Assembly (NCBI GenBank): GCA_963680875.1
Contig: OY804589.1
Location: forward strand, 21,720,413-21,784,412
Source: Bathymodiolus brooksi
Taxonomy: Eukaryota > Mollusca > Bivalvia > Mytilida > Modiolidae
Reading direction: 5' to 3'
Length of the DNA: 64,000 nt
The notes under the pieces were generated by a model. The model did not search any database. It saw only the letters and a list, made by a program, of their open reading frames with translations, and had not been told where the DNA came from. Position numbers and translations under genes: made by a program. Positions 39,101 to 48,150 of this stretch are shown one piece after another; the stretch's first letter is position 1; every line of letters begins with the position of its first letter.

Positions 39101-42100
39101 CTTTAAGTCTATTGCAGACTGACTGCGTTGATATGCGGACTCCAGTTGCTCTATGTACTCTGTCGACAATCCTTGTTGCTGGTAAGAAGCGGTCAAGACA
39201 TACTGTGATCCTGATGTAATATTCTTCTCTAGCAGTGAGACGTTTTGGTCTACCGGATCTTGGCCTATCCTTAACTGTCCCAGTGGTCCTGAAACGTTGT
39301 GCTAACCTCCATTTGGTAGTACGGTGAACACAAAATGACACAATGAAAACAAAGCTACATGTATAATTTCGTAACATAACAAAAAATGGAAAACCTTACG
39401 GAGGATAGCAGAAGACTGTATTACATTTGTAGAACATTGTGTAAAATTGCACATTACACTGAGATCGGAAACCAACATACACAATATAACAATCTATATC
39501 TCATTCTTTCTGAAATTGTTGCCGGGCTTCATCTTAATGCATAGCATTTATTGGTTTCGTTTGACTGCACTTTTCTAATTAACTTTGCTTACCTCTAAAG
39601 ACAATTGTCATATATAATTGTTGCATACCAGTTATACATAAATAAGTACCACCATCATGTGGATCAACATTATAGATATCCAGATATCCAGTATTCACAT
39701 TCCCGTATTTAGCACCTTGTTCTGGTATAGACCAATAAGAGTGATTCAATTTTTGCCATGTGAAAGACAAGCCTTGTATTGGACATTTTAATGTAGTTGT
39801 ACCTCCTTCTATTGCTATCACTGAAATTAAATTAAAAGTGATGCACAAACTCTACACATAAAACATTCTTATGCATGTTATAACCCGAATGTTGCTGTCT
39901 CCGGTTATTAAAAACCCTATTTCTATTTCTGGTATTAGAATGGGCAAATCAAATTATTATCTTTTGTAGCTTCGATATAGATAATACTCAAAATGATCTT
40001 ATCTTTCAAATAGTTTTTCAGAAGACATCAACACCTTGTTGAAAAGTATTCGGTACGGATGACGCAATATGGTATTGGCAATTCGATTATTTTTCAAATA
40101 TGACCATTGTTTCACTATTATGTCGCACGATAGCCTTGTGTACCATTTTTGATGTTTGAGGCCATCAACTATCTTTTTATTAAACATGCATGCATGACAA
40201 CTTCTTTGTCACGACGATTAAATATACTTTCTCTGAAGTTCAGGATTCGACTGTTCTGTATGACATCGCTGCTCACCAAGCTATATGTAAGGGTTGACAC
40301 TTTACTCGTATGGCAAAACACTGGCATGATCTCATCTTTTTCACTAAGAAGGAAGTGTTGAGCCCATAAACTATATAATACATAGCTAGCGGACCCCTGC
40401 AGCTATATAATGCATAGCTAGTGGACCCATAAAACTATATAATACATAGCTAGTGGACCCATAAAACTATATGATACATAGCTAGTGGATCCATACAACT
40501 ATATAATGCATAACTAGTGGACCCATACAACTATATAATACATAGCTAGTGGACCCATAAAACTATATAAAACATAGCTAGTGGACCCATACAACTATAT
40601 AATCTATAGCTAGTGGACCCATACAACTATATAATACATAGCTAGTGGACCCATACAACTATATAATACATAGCTAGTGGACCATAAAACTATATAATAC
40701 ATAGCTAATGGACCCATACAACTATATAATACATAACTAGTTTAATCCCCCTATTTGGTATTGAAGTGCCTATTGAAGGGACGGAACGTGATCGGTCATG
40801 TATATATATTTGTAGGGTCGATTTGTGATGTCCCTTTTTCGATTATTTGATCCGATTTTGGATTTGTTCCTACAGTGAAGTATTATTTGTTTTCCATTTT
40901 ATTCGGAATGTTACAATTAAGCATAACAGTATTGCAAATATCCATTACCGAACTTTATGTTGTGCATGTAGAATATTGTTGAACTGCAAATTACTCCGAG
41001 ATTAACAGAAACAGCGTATACTCTGAGTCACCCTTTACAAATGCTATGTAATTCATAGTTTCTGTAAATATCCGTTTGCTAACAATAGTCAACTTTTTAA
41101 TTACATTCTTTTGTTAACGATTTCGCTGAGGCGGAGCGGTATGATAAATACACTCTGTATACGAACATTCCTTTAGTCATTTGTTCTGTTATGTTTGCGA
41201 TTTACATCTTAATGTCTATTGTTTTCGCTGGAATTATCTTGCCTTATCTACTTTACTTACCTATAACAGTAACTTGCATATAACTTAGTTGTGAACCACC
41301 TCTGCAACGATACTGACCCTCGTCACCTGGATCAATATTATATATAGTCAGAGATGATGTATTCACATTCCCGTATTTAGCTCCTTGCTGAAGTGTAGAC
41401 CAAGCAGAATTCCCCAACTTTTCCCATTGGAAAGACGACCATTGCAATGGACATGTTAATGTAGTAGTACTTCCTGATATGGCTTCCACTGAAATAAGTT
41501 CAAATTTGTTAAGCAGTAAATTATAAGTATCATTTACTTACAGAAAAAACAAATGACATTTCAAAAATAAATAAACAAAACAATGAGAGAATCACTAAAG
41601 AATGTTTTCTCGTTTTATCTATGCTGTTATACAGAGGATAAATGGCACAAGTACGAAAATTAATATTATATGACAGTTTGGCAAGCAGGGTTTTGTCGTT
41701 TCTCACCATCTTTCATATTTGTATGAAACGAAATAAACAACTAATTGATAAATAATGCTGTAACGATTGTAAATATATTGCACAAGACTTATTTATTTGA
41801 TTTTGAGATTTTGCAAGTATTGTCCTATGTATGTAACAGTGTCCATACATATTTGTGACAATATCTACGCAATTTGCTTTCTCAAAAGAAATTGCTTTAA
41901 CTGAAAACAAAAACGTTTGATAAATCTTCATTTCTTTTGGTTCTAGATGTCCTTCTTGAGGAATTCCCGATTTAACGCCGATAAAAAGAAGCAGAAAATG
42001 ACATATTGCATTTTTCGAGATTTTTGTCGACGCTTTAAACAGTCATCTTTCGACCTGTCAACTATATGATAATACTATCATTTGTATATATGCGTACATA

Positions 42101-44335
42101 TATGGGATAATTGTTTATTGGTCTTAGCCTTTGATAAGTCATGCTTACTACCAGATAGGTATACACATTTGAATCTACTTCGCAAACACCGACACGTTAA
42201 TGAATGTGAAAATTAAGCTCCGTCAGAAGTCGATTCTATATTGCTATGCTTTTCACGTAGTAAAGAGGCGTAAGTTGCCATCCACTTTCTGATATGTCGT
42301 GCATGCAGGTCTGACATCAATCTGGAGATGAGCAGGTTCAAATAACTGTTTATATAAATTGATAACTGACTGAAAAGGTGGCAAATTATCATTATCTTTA
42401 GTACACACAAGTAAGCATTAACACATTAACGTTGTACATCAGATTCATAGAATGTGATCACACTTGTTCACATATGGAATGCTTATATTAATTGTTAAAC
42501 ACATAGAAGAAATTTTGCTTCGCTTGGAAGAGTTACTATAATTCGATACAGTGTTGGTATGCATTTCTGCATGCTGCACTTATTATGCTGTGCTGATCAG
42601 TCGTGCTGTACTGACACAAGGATGAATGAAAATTAGAGTCATCAAATCAGTTCAGCTTTACAAATTAAGATTTGAAAAGCGGTAATTTGATTGACCAAGC
42701 AATGATCATCTGAATGAGAACCTTTATGTCAGCTACATGATCTTGATGTTAGAACTTTGAGTACAAATTAAACAAATATTATCAACGTATGATATCATAA
42801 GTGTAATGTTATGCCGTTATCTAAAATTATATGACGGTTTAAGTTAAAGATTGAAGAAACTATAAGTCTTTTCCATATACAATTTGTGAATGAAATGGGG
42901 GTTGGTTGGGGAAGAGAAGAAGTAAGTGACGAGATATAATGTTAATCAGATAGATTCATTCCCGAAATGGATATATCAATCTCTTGTTCATTTACATCTG
43001 GATAACAATCCATTATTTCATTTATTATAATAGATTTACAAATCTAGATACATTCAAGTCTAATAAAATTTATAACAATATAGATATATATATATTTGGA
43101 AACGAATTTAAATAAATTGCTATTATGAAATAGATAATGTATTTTCTGTTTTCCAACACATTCGAACGTAACAATAAGGTTAGTTATCATAATAAACAAG
43201 TAATACAGAGTTATGATGGTGTAATGGTTAGCGTAATCGTATCAAGTGCCGTAGATCTACGTGGGTACATCGTGTGTTCGATAGACATGGGGTCAAACTA
43301 AAGACTGTAAAAGTGATATAAACACATAGCGTTAAAGAATAAAGATAAAGACTAGTTGGCCCGGAGTCTGTATACTGTGCCCAATGGAGTGACATATTCT
43401 ACGTACGTTGTTCTTCTAATGAGTTATCACTATAGACATGTGAATCTACTTTGCAAACTCTGACACGTTCAAAAATGTGAAAACTAAGCTTCGTCAGACG
43501 TCGATTCTATATTTCTATGCTTTTCACATAGTAAAGAGGCGTAAGTTCCACCCCTGTCTAATATGTCGTGCATGCAGATCTCACATAAATCCGGAGAGGA
43601 GCAGGTTCAAATAACTTTATATATAATATAAATTTATAGCTGACTGAAAAGGTGGCAAATTATCATTTTCTTTAGTACACACAAGTAAGCATTAAAACAT
43701 TAACGTTGTACACCGGATTCATAGAATGTGATCAAATTTGTTCACATATGGAATGTTTATATTAATTGTTAAACTCATAGAAGAAATTTTGCTTCGCTTG
43801 GAAGAGTTACTATAATTCGATACACTGTTGGTATGTATTTCTGCATACTGCACTTATTAGGCTGTGCAGATCAGTCGTGCTGTACTGACACATGGATCAA
43901 TGACAATTAGAGTCATCAAATCAGTTCAGCTTAAGATTAAGATTTGAAAAGCGGTAATTTGATTGGCAAGGCAAAGGTCATCTGAATGAGACCCTTTATG
44001 TCAGCTACATGATCTTGATGTTAGAACATGGGGTACAAATTAAATAAATATTACCAACGTATGATATCATAAGTGTAATGTTTTGACGTTATCTAAAATT
44101 ACATGACGGTTTAAGTTAAAGATTGAAGAAACTATAAGCATTGAACAGCTAAGAATTCAAATGAAAGGTTTTAAGAAGCTGTATATGTCTATGGGGATAT
44201 GCTGTTTGTGTTTATATTACATACTATTTGATAAATTACAAATTTTAAGCTACAAATACTTTTCTTTCTAAATAACCACTTACCATCGATTGATGAGCAA
44301 ACTTTGAAAATTAGTAATACAATTAGTCCTAACAT
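23998..44335 (-). CDS. Receptor-like gene 2: signal peptide, two Ig, three TSP1, TM, short tail (spans the A/B junction)
   Basis: Predicted join, 5' to 3' on the minus strand: 44,284-44,335 signal peptide; 41,261-41,488 Ig1; 39,593-39,820 Ig2; 36,414-36,587, 30,587-30,760 and 30,009-30,179 TSP1; 27,759-27,887 TM; 25,752-25,788 and 23,998-24,190 tail. The total is 1,386 nt, exactly 462 codons with the stop. Every junction through the TM exon is phase 1, so exons can be dropped or added without breaking frame. The product would be a single-pass type I surface protein of about 460 residues. Ig-Ig-TSP1-TM order recalls UNC5-type ectodomains, but the tail is short and has no recognised domain. The third TSP1 exon carries an in-frame TAG, so the full-length form needs that exon skipped, or the gene is a pseudogene. 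Function is unknown; guidance, adhesion or immune recognition are all possible. Confidence 0.68.
24191..25160. repeat. 33-bp minisatellite, about 30 copies
   Basis: Units of 31-33 bp with the core ATACAATAGATATATCG then TAGACAAGGAGG and an A-run. Unit B has one copy at the same place (51,085-51,115). On the minus strand each unit reads as a pyrimidine-rich stretch (TTTTCCTCCTTGTCTACG). The array directly abuts the predicted acceptor of the terminal exon at 24,190. It lacks stops in several minus frames and so produces long low-complexity ORFs ([15 protein letters not shown] repeats), which I treat as non-coding. Confidence 0.95.
25150..25690. repeat. Local duplication of about 360 bp with a second small 33-bp array
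   Basis: A block beginning GTGACATTTATAAAAACAC and ending near AATACAGAAACAC occurs at 25,154-25,328 and again at 25,513-25,688. Four more 33-bp units lie between the two (25,372-25,510). Unit B has only one copy (51,117-51,297). Repeat-mediated slippage or unequal exchange fits the pattern. Confidence 0.88.
25752..25788 (-). CDS. Small cytoplasmic exon, gene 2
   Basis: A 37-nt exon with acceptor TTTATAG and donor GG/GTGAGTA, encoding [13 protein letters not shown] in the phase set by the TM exon. Conserved length and splice sites in unit B (51,359-51,395), where the Asp in AIDDTT is Tyr (AIYDTT). Confidence 0.65.
25930..26268 (+). mobile_element. tRNA-derived SINE, family 2
   Basis: Box-A-like GGTGGGGTAATGGTCAGC and box-B-like GTGTTCGAAACCC heads, the shared body block AAAGACTGGTTGGCTGAG, and a tail ending GTGGCGTTAAACAACAC then CA-rich. 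The unit B copy is at 51,538-51,870. Intronic and antisense to gene 2. Confidence 0.75.
26269..27758 (-). other. Intron between TM and tail exons, gene 2
   Basis: AT-rich intron. Contains a T-rich simple stretch of TTTTTG-like units at about 26,630-26,735, also present in unit B (52,245-52,350). About 130 bp near 27,440-27,580 is missing from B between short AATTG repeats. No exon seen. Confidence 0.6.
27759..27887 (-). CDS. Transmembrane exon, gene 2
   Basis: A 129-nt phase 1-1 exon (acceptor TCTTACAG, donor CCAG/GTATGA). It encodes a polar stalk with an N-glycosylation site (DNSS), then a helix core [17 protein letters not shown] continuing VFIYIL, and a basic stop-transfer KRYRLRK. The Gly/Ala-rich helix and the positive charge on the inner side fit a single-pass type I protein. 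Unit B has an exon of the same length with five residue changes. Confidence 0.88.
27888..29057 (-). other. Intron between TSP1 and TM exons, gene 2
   Basis: No exon seen. An open stretch on the minus strand at 28,162-28,545 has a counterpart in B at 53,964-54,342, but the B version changes frame, so it is not maintained as coding. Positions 28,590-28,990 are absent from B. Confidence 0.55.
28985..30008. repeat. Internal tandem duplication of about 950 bp with a truncated TSP1 exon
   Basis: The sequence CTCAGTAGAACGG through AATTTACCTGGACAC near 28,985-29,075 recurs near 29,945-30,025, and GTTGCCGTCCACATTG with about 220 bp after it occurs at 29,112 and 30,236. Unit B has one copy. The left copy keeps only the 3' third of a TSP1 exon. 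Confidence 0.75.
29058..29112 (-). pseudogene. Truncated TSP1 exon remnant
   Basis: Retains the donor (CCAG/GTAAATT) and the last codons ending [13 protein letters not shown], but the upstream two-thirds, with the Trp and first Cys residues and the acceptor, are replaced by intron-type sequence. It cannot be spliced as a normal exon. Confidence 0.75.
30009..30179 (-). CDS. TSP1 exon 3, gene 2, with in-frame TAG
   Basis: A 171-nt phase 1-1 exon, acceptor AAATTTAG, donor CCAG/GTAAAT. The TSP1 pattern is clear: NGNWGT, then [17 protein letters not shown], then CNTPEP, CQGND and SCSMKLCP, with six Cys. The second Trp codon of the WxxW array is TAG at 30,157-30,159; the unit B paralogue (54,465-54,635) has TGG there. 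Because the exon is symmetric, skipping restores a full open frame. Confidence 0.82.
30587..30760 (-). CDS. TSP1 exon 2, gene 2
   Basis: A 174-nt phase 1-1 exon with acceptor TCTATTAG and donor CCAG/GTATGC. It encodes one thrombospondin type-1 repeat starting [17 protein letters not shown], then [15 protein letters not shown] and ending SCSTAILCP. Six Cys and the WxxW/RTR core are in place, with no damage. The downstream flank matches that of the B exon at 55,118-55,288. Confidence 0.88.
31085..31235 (-). mobile_element. tRNA-Leu-like SINE, copy 1
   Basis: On the minus strand a class II tRNA-like head: GCGGATGTGACCAAGTGATC (box A region), GCACTGGACATAAGGC and a box B ATGAGTTCAATCCC, followed by a shared 3' body ending CTAATTCTAACACTG. 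Two more copies lie downstream in the same orientation. Confidence 0.65.
31700..31845 (-). mobile_element. tRNA-Leu-like SINE, copy 2
   Basis: The best preserved of the three. Box A reads GTGGCCGAGTAGTCTACGGC, followed by GCTGGACATAAGGC and box B GGGGTTCAAATCCCG, close to animal tRNA-Leu. The presence of a non-tRNA 3' body shared with the other copies argues for a SINE and not a tRNA gene. Confidence 0.68.
32105..32248 (-). mobile_element. tRNA-Leu-like SINE, copy 3 (5'-truncated)
   Basis: Shares the 3' body and box B region with copies 1 and 2 but loses similarity beyond the GCTGGACATAAGGC block, so the 5' end of the head is missing. Confidence 0.6.
33538..35776 (-). mobile_element. Decayed non-LTR (LINE) retrotransposon, ORF2 fragment
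   Basis: A minus-strand frame runs from 35,776 to 34,820 with in-frame stops at about 35,543 and 35,465. It holds RT blocks [52 protein letters not shown] and [17 protein letters not shown]. The catalytic YADD-type box reads CAYDIAFI, so one Asp is replaced. After frameshifts come [17 protein letters not shown] and [17 protein letters not shown], then a zinc-knuckle-like [18 protein letters not shown] (33.8 kb) and the C-terminus down to about 33,538. The 5' endonuclease domain is missing. It sits inside a gene 2 intron and has no counterpart in unit B. It resembles CR1/Jockey-group ORF2; the clade is not resolved. Confidence 0.85.
35777..36413. other. Intron segment next to TSP1 exon 1, gene 2
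   Basis: AT-rich. A 62-codon plus-strand frame at 35,892-36,080 starts [17 protein letters not shown] after an ATG with a purine-rich context. I do not recognise it, it has no partner in B, and I do not call it a gene. Confidence 0.4.
36414..36587 (-). CDS. TSP1 exon 1, gene 2
   Basis: A 174-nt phase 1-1 exon (acceptor TTTGTTTAG, donor ACAG/GTATTT). It encodes a TSP1 repeat: [32 protein letters not shown] and SCSKTILCT, with WxxWxxW and six Cys intact. Its upstream intron matches that of the single comparable exon in unit B. Confidence 0.88.
36725..36990 (-). mobile_element. tRNA-derived SINE, family 1
   Basis: Minus-strand copy: GTGAGTTCGAACACC box B, the GAGGTGTACTCGATAC block and a tail related to AAAGTGGCATTGAACACC. 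Duplicated with the segment at 55,430-55,700. Confidence 0.7.
37273..38120. repeat. 74-bp minisatellite, about 11-12 copies
   Basis: A regular head-to-tail array of units with blocks TAATAGTCCACCAGCAGAGG, TATCAACCTAGTGATAGTA and CACTGACTACTGGGTAGATG. Spacing between successive GGAGACTAATAG blocks is 73-75 bp. The B counterpart at 56,003-56,515 has about seven units. Confidence 0.95.
38205..39427 (-). mobile_element. Tc1-like DNA transposon, truncated at the duplication junction
   Basis: The left end carries a terminal sequence TACTGAGCAAAAAAAGC, shared with both ends of the B copy. The minus-strand transposase is in two pieces. The N-terminal part (39,377 to 38,862) has HTH-type sequence [16 protein letters not shown] and the first catalytic Asp in LFSDESRF. 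The C-terminal part (38,757 to 38,299) has the second Asp in [10 protein letters not shown] and the Glu in [13 protein letters not shown], consistent with DD34E. A stop at 38,862-38,864 and a frameshift near 38,760 break it. The right terminal repeat is missing: similarity to unit B's Ig-gene intron begins at 39,427, so the segmental breakpoint cuts the element. Confidence 0.85.
39593..39820 (-). CDS. Ig-like domain exon 2, gene 2
   Basis: A 228-nt phase 1-1 exon (acceptor AATTTCAG, donor AGAG/GTAAGC). Core residues are Cys in TTLKCPIQG, Trp in FTWQKL and [10 protein letters not shown]. Differs from its A paralogue at several residues in the putative C-C' region ([11 protein letters not shown] versus INSSWSKLQQG). 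Confidence 0.87.
39821..41260 (-). other. Intron between Ig exons, gene 2
   Basis: Aligned with 13,738-14,803 of unit A apart from the 32-bp array listed next. No exon seen. Confidence 0.6.
40372..40740. repeat. 32-bp minisatellite, about 11 copies, unit B only
   Basis: Units of ACTATATAATACATAGC plus TAGTGGACCCATA. Unit A has a single related stretch near 14,280-14,300, so the array expanded in B after the duplication or contracted in A. Confidence 0.93.
41261..41488 (-). CDS. Ig-like domain exon 1, gene 2
   Basis: A 228-nt phase 1-1 exon (acceptor ATTTCAG, donor ATAG/GTAAGT). Core: Cys in TTLTCPLQW, Trp in FQWEKL and [10 protein letters not shown]. Nearly identical to 14,804-15,031, with changes such as QG to QW after the first Cys. 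Confidence 0.88.
42170..43437. repeat. Extra shortened copy of intron-1/upstream sequence in unit B
   Basis: 42,170-42,870 resembles 43,440-44,140 (both match 15,660-16,320 of unit A), and 42,870-43,437 matches 17,490-18,050 of A and 45,320-45,840 of B. The piece is a tandem duplication of about 2.4 kb that has lost its middle, including the signal-peptide exon. It lies within intron 1 of gene 2. Confidence 0.78.
44284..44335 (-). CDS. Signal-peptide exon, gene 2
   Basis: The ATG at 44,333-44,335 opens [17 protein letters not shown], then a phase 1 donor G/GTAAGT. The hydrophobic core and the frame are kept with the paralogous exon at 16,459-16,510, supporting this start. Confidence 0.84.
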
Positions 44336-44784
44336 TTTAATATTTTAGTCAGTTCTGAAACCTTAACACGGAAGTAGATACCTGTTTGCAATTTAAATAC
44401 TTGTCTACTAGACCGTACAGTTCCACACAATATATATACTATATTCAATTGATTATTTGTTTGCCCTTAGAAAATATTAAAACCAGTTTGTTTATTTAAT
44501 CGTGTCGCGATCAGGTAATGTTTATGTTTTGTTTCTTTGATGTTGGGTATATCTAATACACTTTCTTTGTTGCTTTACTCAGTCAAATGATAAACTATAT
44601 ATCTGGCTGACACCCTCCCCCCTCATTTTTGGTTGCTTAAATATGTATATTTGTTATTTTGTAATATTTGACATTTATTATAACAATATCCGTTTACTCA
44701 ATGCAACTGATATTTACCTCATGAATTACAGACTAATTATCTACATGCTTTCTTTTTCTCATCTGTCATTACATTTTAATAGAA

Positions 44785-44960
44785 AAATAGGGACAGTCGT
44801 GGTTGTGATCGTATAATAGTTGGATTTAGAACTACTTTATTACCACTAAAGTTGTTAGTTCGAATCCCTCTAATGGCGAGGTGTACTCGATACAAAATTA
44901 TATTCAGTGACTTGCAATAGGTCCGTGGATAAACACCATAACCCTAACCCTAATCCTAAT
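44785..44960 (+). mobile_element. tRNA-derived SINE, family 1 (unit B copy)
   Basis: Counterpart of 16,965-17,120, with box B GTTAGTTCGAATCCC. Ends in a short run of CCCTAA-like units, longer here than in unit A. Confidence 0.7.
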
Positions 44961-46539
44961 AGAAATAAATTGAATACCGTAAATATATATTCTATGATCT
45001 TCTATTCAGAAGGAATATGTTGGCATTTTTTTACTGATTTATTTTGTCAGATACTAGTACGATGACATCTGTCTAATTGGCAAAAAATCCAATCATGTTA
45101 CACCCGGTGTCGGACGAATCTAAGCTACAATAAAATCAAGCTACTTTTTGTCATTTGGAATGAAATTTTCCTAAACCACAGAGTTGTTCCAAATGATAGC
45201 CATGAACATTTGCTATCTCAACAATACTTTAAAAATACTATTCCAGTTATTCCCCTTTTGCCAAGTTCTGATAAATTAATATAAGTCTAGAAAACAAATA
45301 CAAAAAAAAAACAAAAAAAATTATATAAGTCTTTTCCAGATATAATTTGTGAATGAAATGGGGGTCGGTTGGGGAAGAGAAGAAGTATCATCCCCGAAAT
45401 AGATATACCAATCTCCTGTTCATTTACATCTGGATAACAATCCATTATTTTATTTATTATAATAGATTTACCAATCTAAATACATTCAAGTCTAATAAAA
45501 GTTATAAAAATATAGAGATATATATATTTGAAAACGAATTTAAATAAATTGCTATTATGAATTAAATAATACATTGTCTGTTTTCCGACATATTCGAACG
45601 TATCAAGAAGGTTAGTTTTCATAATAAACAATCTATACAGAGTTACGATGGTGTAATGGTTAGCGTAATCGTATCAAGTGCCGTAGATATACGTGGGTAG
45701 ATCGTGTGTTCGAGACATCGGGTCAAACGAAAGACTATAAAAGTGATATAAACACATAGCGTAAAAGAATGAAGGCAAAGACTAGTTGGTTCGGAGTCGG
45801 TATACCGTGCCCAATGGAGCGACATATTCTACGTACATTGTTGTTCTAATGAGTTAGCACTATTAAAATTCAACTCTGTTGGTCTAGTACAAAGTGGATA
45901 GCACCATCTCATAAGCAAAATGAATATGGTCATTCCACGATAGACCTGAACTAAACGTCGCTTAAAGTTAAACAACCAACATTCACTCATTTACGTCTTT
46001 GAAACGATTCAGTCAAAAAATCGGTATATTGGTATAAAAATAACAACTACTTGTTAGGTTCAGGGTGGGTTTTTATTAGCTTTATTTAATTTTAGCTGCA
46101 AGCTTGCTATAAGAGTTCTTAATTTGTGTTTTATTACTCTTCGTCATTTAATGTTTTTTGGGGATTTTCATTCATTTGACTTCAATCCTCACTGATGAGA
46201 CATAAGTTGTTGAAATCCGCATATGGTGCAATAATTCAACGTTTGTATGTTCCGAAATTAATGGGTCGATAGCACTGTTGGTGCATGAACTATTAGTTCC
46301 GTGCTAGCATCACCAGCCCAGTAACTACCAATTTTAAGAAATTGTCATCATATTATATTTTATATGAATTAAAAAATTCATTAGATGATGTTGGCCTTAT
46401 TTTCTAGACATGTTGTTTTTTAATATCCTTAACAATTTGCTACATTTTTGATTTGTTGCATTAAAATACAAACAACCTTATATCCTTCCTTTGTATCTAT
46501 GTAATGTATATAATACATATATGAATTTTACATTATCCT
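44961..46539. other. Upstream region of gene 2 with SINE
   Basis: AT-rich sequence matching 17,121-18,720 of unit A, including the family 2 SINE at 45,645-45,990. An A-run lies at about 45,301-45,320. No gene seen. Confidence 0.5.
45645..45990 (+). mobile_element. tRNA-derived SINE, family 2 (unit B copy)
   Basis: Counterpart of 17,826-18,180, with head TGGTGTAATGGTTAGCG and tail CTTAAAGTTAAACAACC. Confidence 0.72.
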
Positions 46540-47520
46540 ATTCGTTGTACGAAACAGGTATCACAAAGTTATCAATAAAAATAAACTACTTTAAATCTCT
46601 CAAGCTCGTGTCATATGTATCAGAAGGTTAGCCGTGAAAATGACTTATTTACATCTCTCCAGTAAATGGCATACGCATACTATTTGTATCCATGGAAATA
46701 AACTACCTTACCTCTCTTCATTGTATGATATCTATATATATTATATATATAGTTTCAGAAGGTTGCCCATGATAATAAGCTATATTATGTCTCGCCAGCG
46801 TGAGATTCACTATTCAGGTAACAAAATGTTGTTAGTGAAAACTTACATCTCTCCAGTGTTTCACATAGGTATCAGAAAGTGATAATAAGCTACTCAAAAT
46901 GATGCCGGTGTGTGATTCAGGTAGCTAAATTGTATTCATGAAAATAAGTTACATTGAATCTGCTCATGGTATGACGTAGGTATCAAAGTGTTATCCGTGA
47001 AAATAAACTACCTTGCATTACTCATGTGTGTGCTATTGGTATGAAAGTAATATCCATGAAAATTAGCTACCTGACAATCCTTTATTACATGCTATAGATA
47101 GAAATCATGATTTCCCCTAATTCTCTTCATTGTAAGATTATCTATGAAAATAAGCTGCATTATGTCTCCCTAGTCTGTGACATTGGCATCAAAGGGTCAT
47201 CCATGAAAATATGCTACATGATAGTCCTTCATTACATGGTATAAGTATCATAATATTTTCCAAGTAAATATGCTACCTTACATTTTTTTCATTTTCTGAT
47301 ATAGTCATCAAAGCGTTATACATGAAAATATACAATCCTACAACACCCCCTCCCAATATTTCATACATGTACCATCAAAATAAGCTGAACTACCTTACAC
47401 CTCTCCAAATTGTGATATTGGTATCAGATTGTTATCCATTAAAATAAGCTACCATACATCTTCCAAGCATGTGGCATTGATATCAGAAGGTTGTCAATGA
47501 AAACTAAGACAAAAGATGTA
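46540..47520. repeat. Degenerate tandem repeat, unit B copy
   Basis: Same ancient 55-70 bp period array as 18,720-20,960, here without the RT insertion. It provides the empty site near 46,770. Confidence 0.7.
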
Positions 47521-47799
47521 ACATCTACGTCTCTACTCAATATAGTTAGTTAGTGGAAAGTTTGTTTTTCTTCAGGTATACATTTCCTATTTGAAGATGC
47601 AACCATTTCAGTTCATTCTCGATGGATCTTTCTAACTGTTCTTCATCTTATGGATAAATACATGCATAAGTTATAAATTGTATGTTGTTTTCATCTGTTT
47701 GAATTGAAATTTAATCTGACCCATATGAGTGCCGAGTGAGATGGTTGACCATAACTTTTATTCTGCAGAGAATATACAGATGGAAGCCTTTAAATAAAC

Positions 47800-48150
47800 A
47801 GAACCGGAACAATATTTCTCCCATTATTACGGCGTTTTAATCCGCTGAACAAGTGGTGGAAAAATATGTTATCCTCTAGAGGATTACAATGTCTCGTGCC
47901 TTTCCCCGTGTCTTAGCAACATAATTATGTAGATGTCCGCCAAAGATTTTTGAAATAAAGTTCGTGTTGAATAATGGGAGAAACAAATTCTCCTTCAGTT
48001 GCCCATGTGGGTTACGATATTTCTCCACTCTCGAGAGTTAAATTTAAAATTTTAACCACTCCTGACGGCTTGTGGTTAAAATTTTTAATTTAACTCTCTT
48101 GAGTGGAGGAATATCGTAAAATACCGGCAACTGAAGGAGAATCTATATAT
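47800..48150. mobile_element. Foldback (inverted-repeat) insertion, unit B only
   Basis: About 340 bp absent from unit A, where AATAAACAGAAC is followed closely by CCTTGTTTGTGTG. It contains near-perfect inverted arms of about 70 bp at 47,988-48,059 and 48,072-48,141 (outer ends TTCTCCTTCAGTTGCC and GGCAACTGAAGGAGAA) around a 12-base loop. No coding capacity; a non-autonomous foldback or MITE-like element is likely. Confidence 0.8.

Larger units (their letters stand above)
13343..39427. repeat. Tandem segmental duplication, unit A
   Basis: About 26.1 kb, followed directly by a second diverged copy of the same order of sequences in the same orientation. Matching blocks include 13,343-14,290 with 39,428-40,375; 14,300-16,320 with 40,740-42,870; 16,300-19,047 with 44,100-46,770; 20,170-21,290 with 46,775-47,800; 21,290-24,190 with 48,150-51,085; 25,690-28,590 with 51,300-54,395; 36,588-38,120 with 55,289-56,515; and 38,130-38,880 with 59,290-60,080. 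Exons are highly similar but not identical. Differences are concentrated in minisatellites and insertions. Unit A alone carries the RT insertion at 19-20 kb, the expanded 33-bp array and the 30.8-36.4 kb intron with its LINE and SINEs. Confidence 0.9.

Noticed and set aside
44935..44962. Interstitial telomere-like CCCTAA repeats
   Set aside because: Only about three imperfect units at a SINE end, also present in reduced form in unit A; too short to indicate a telomere fusion.
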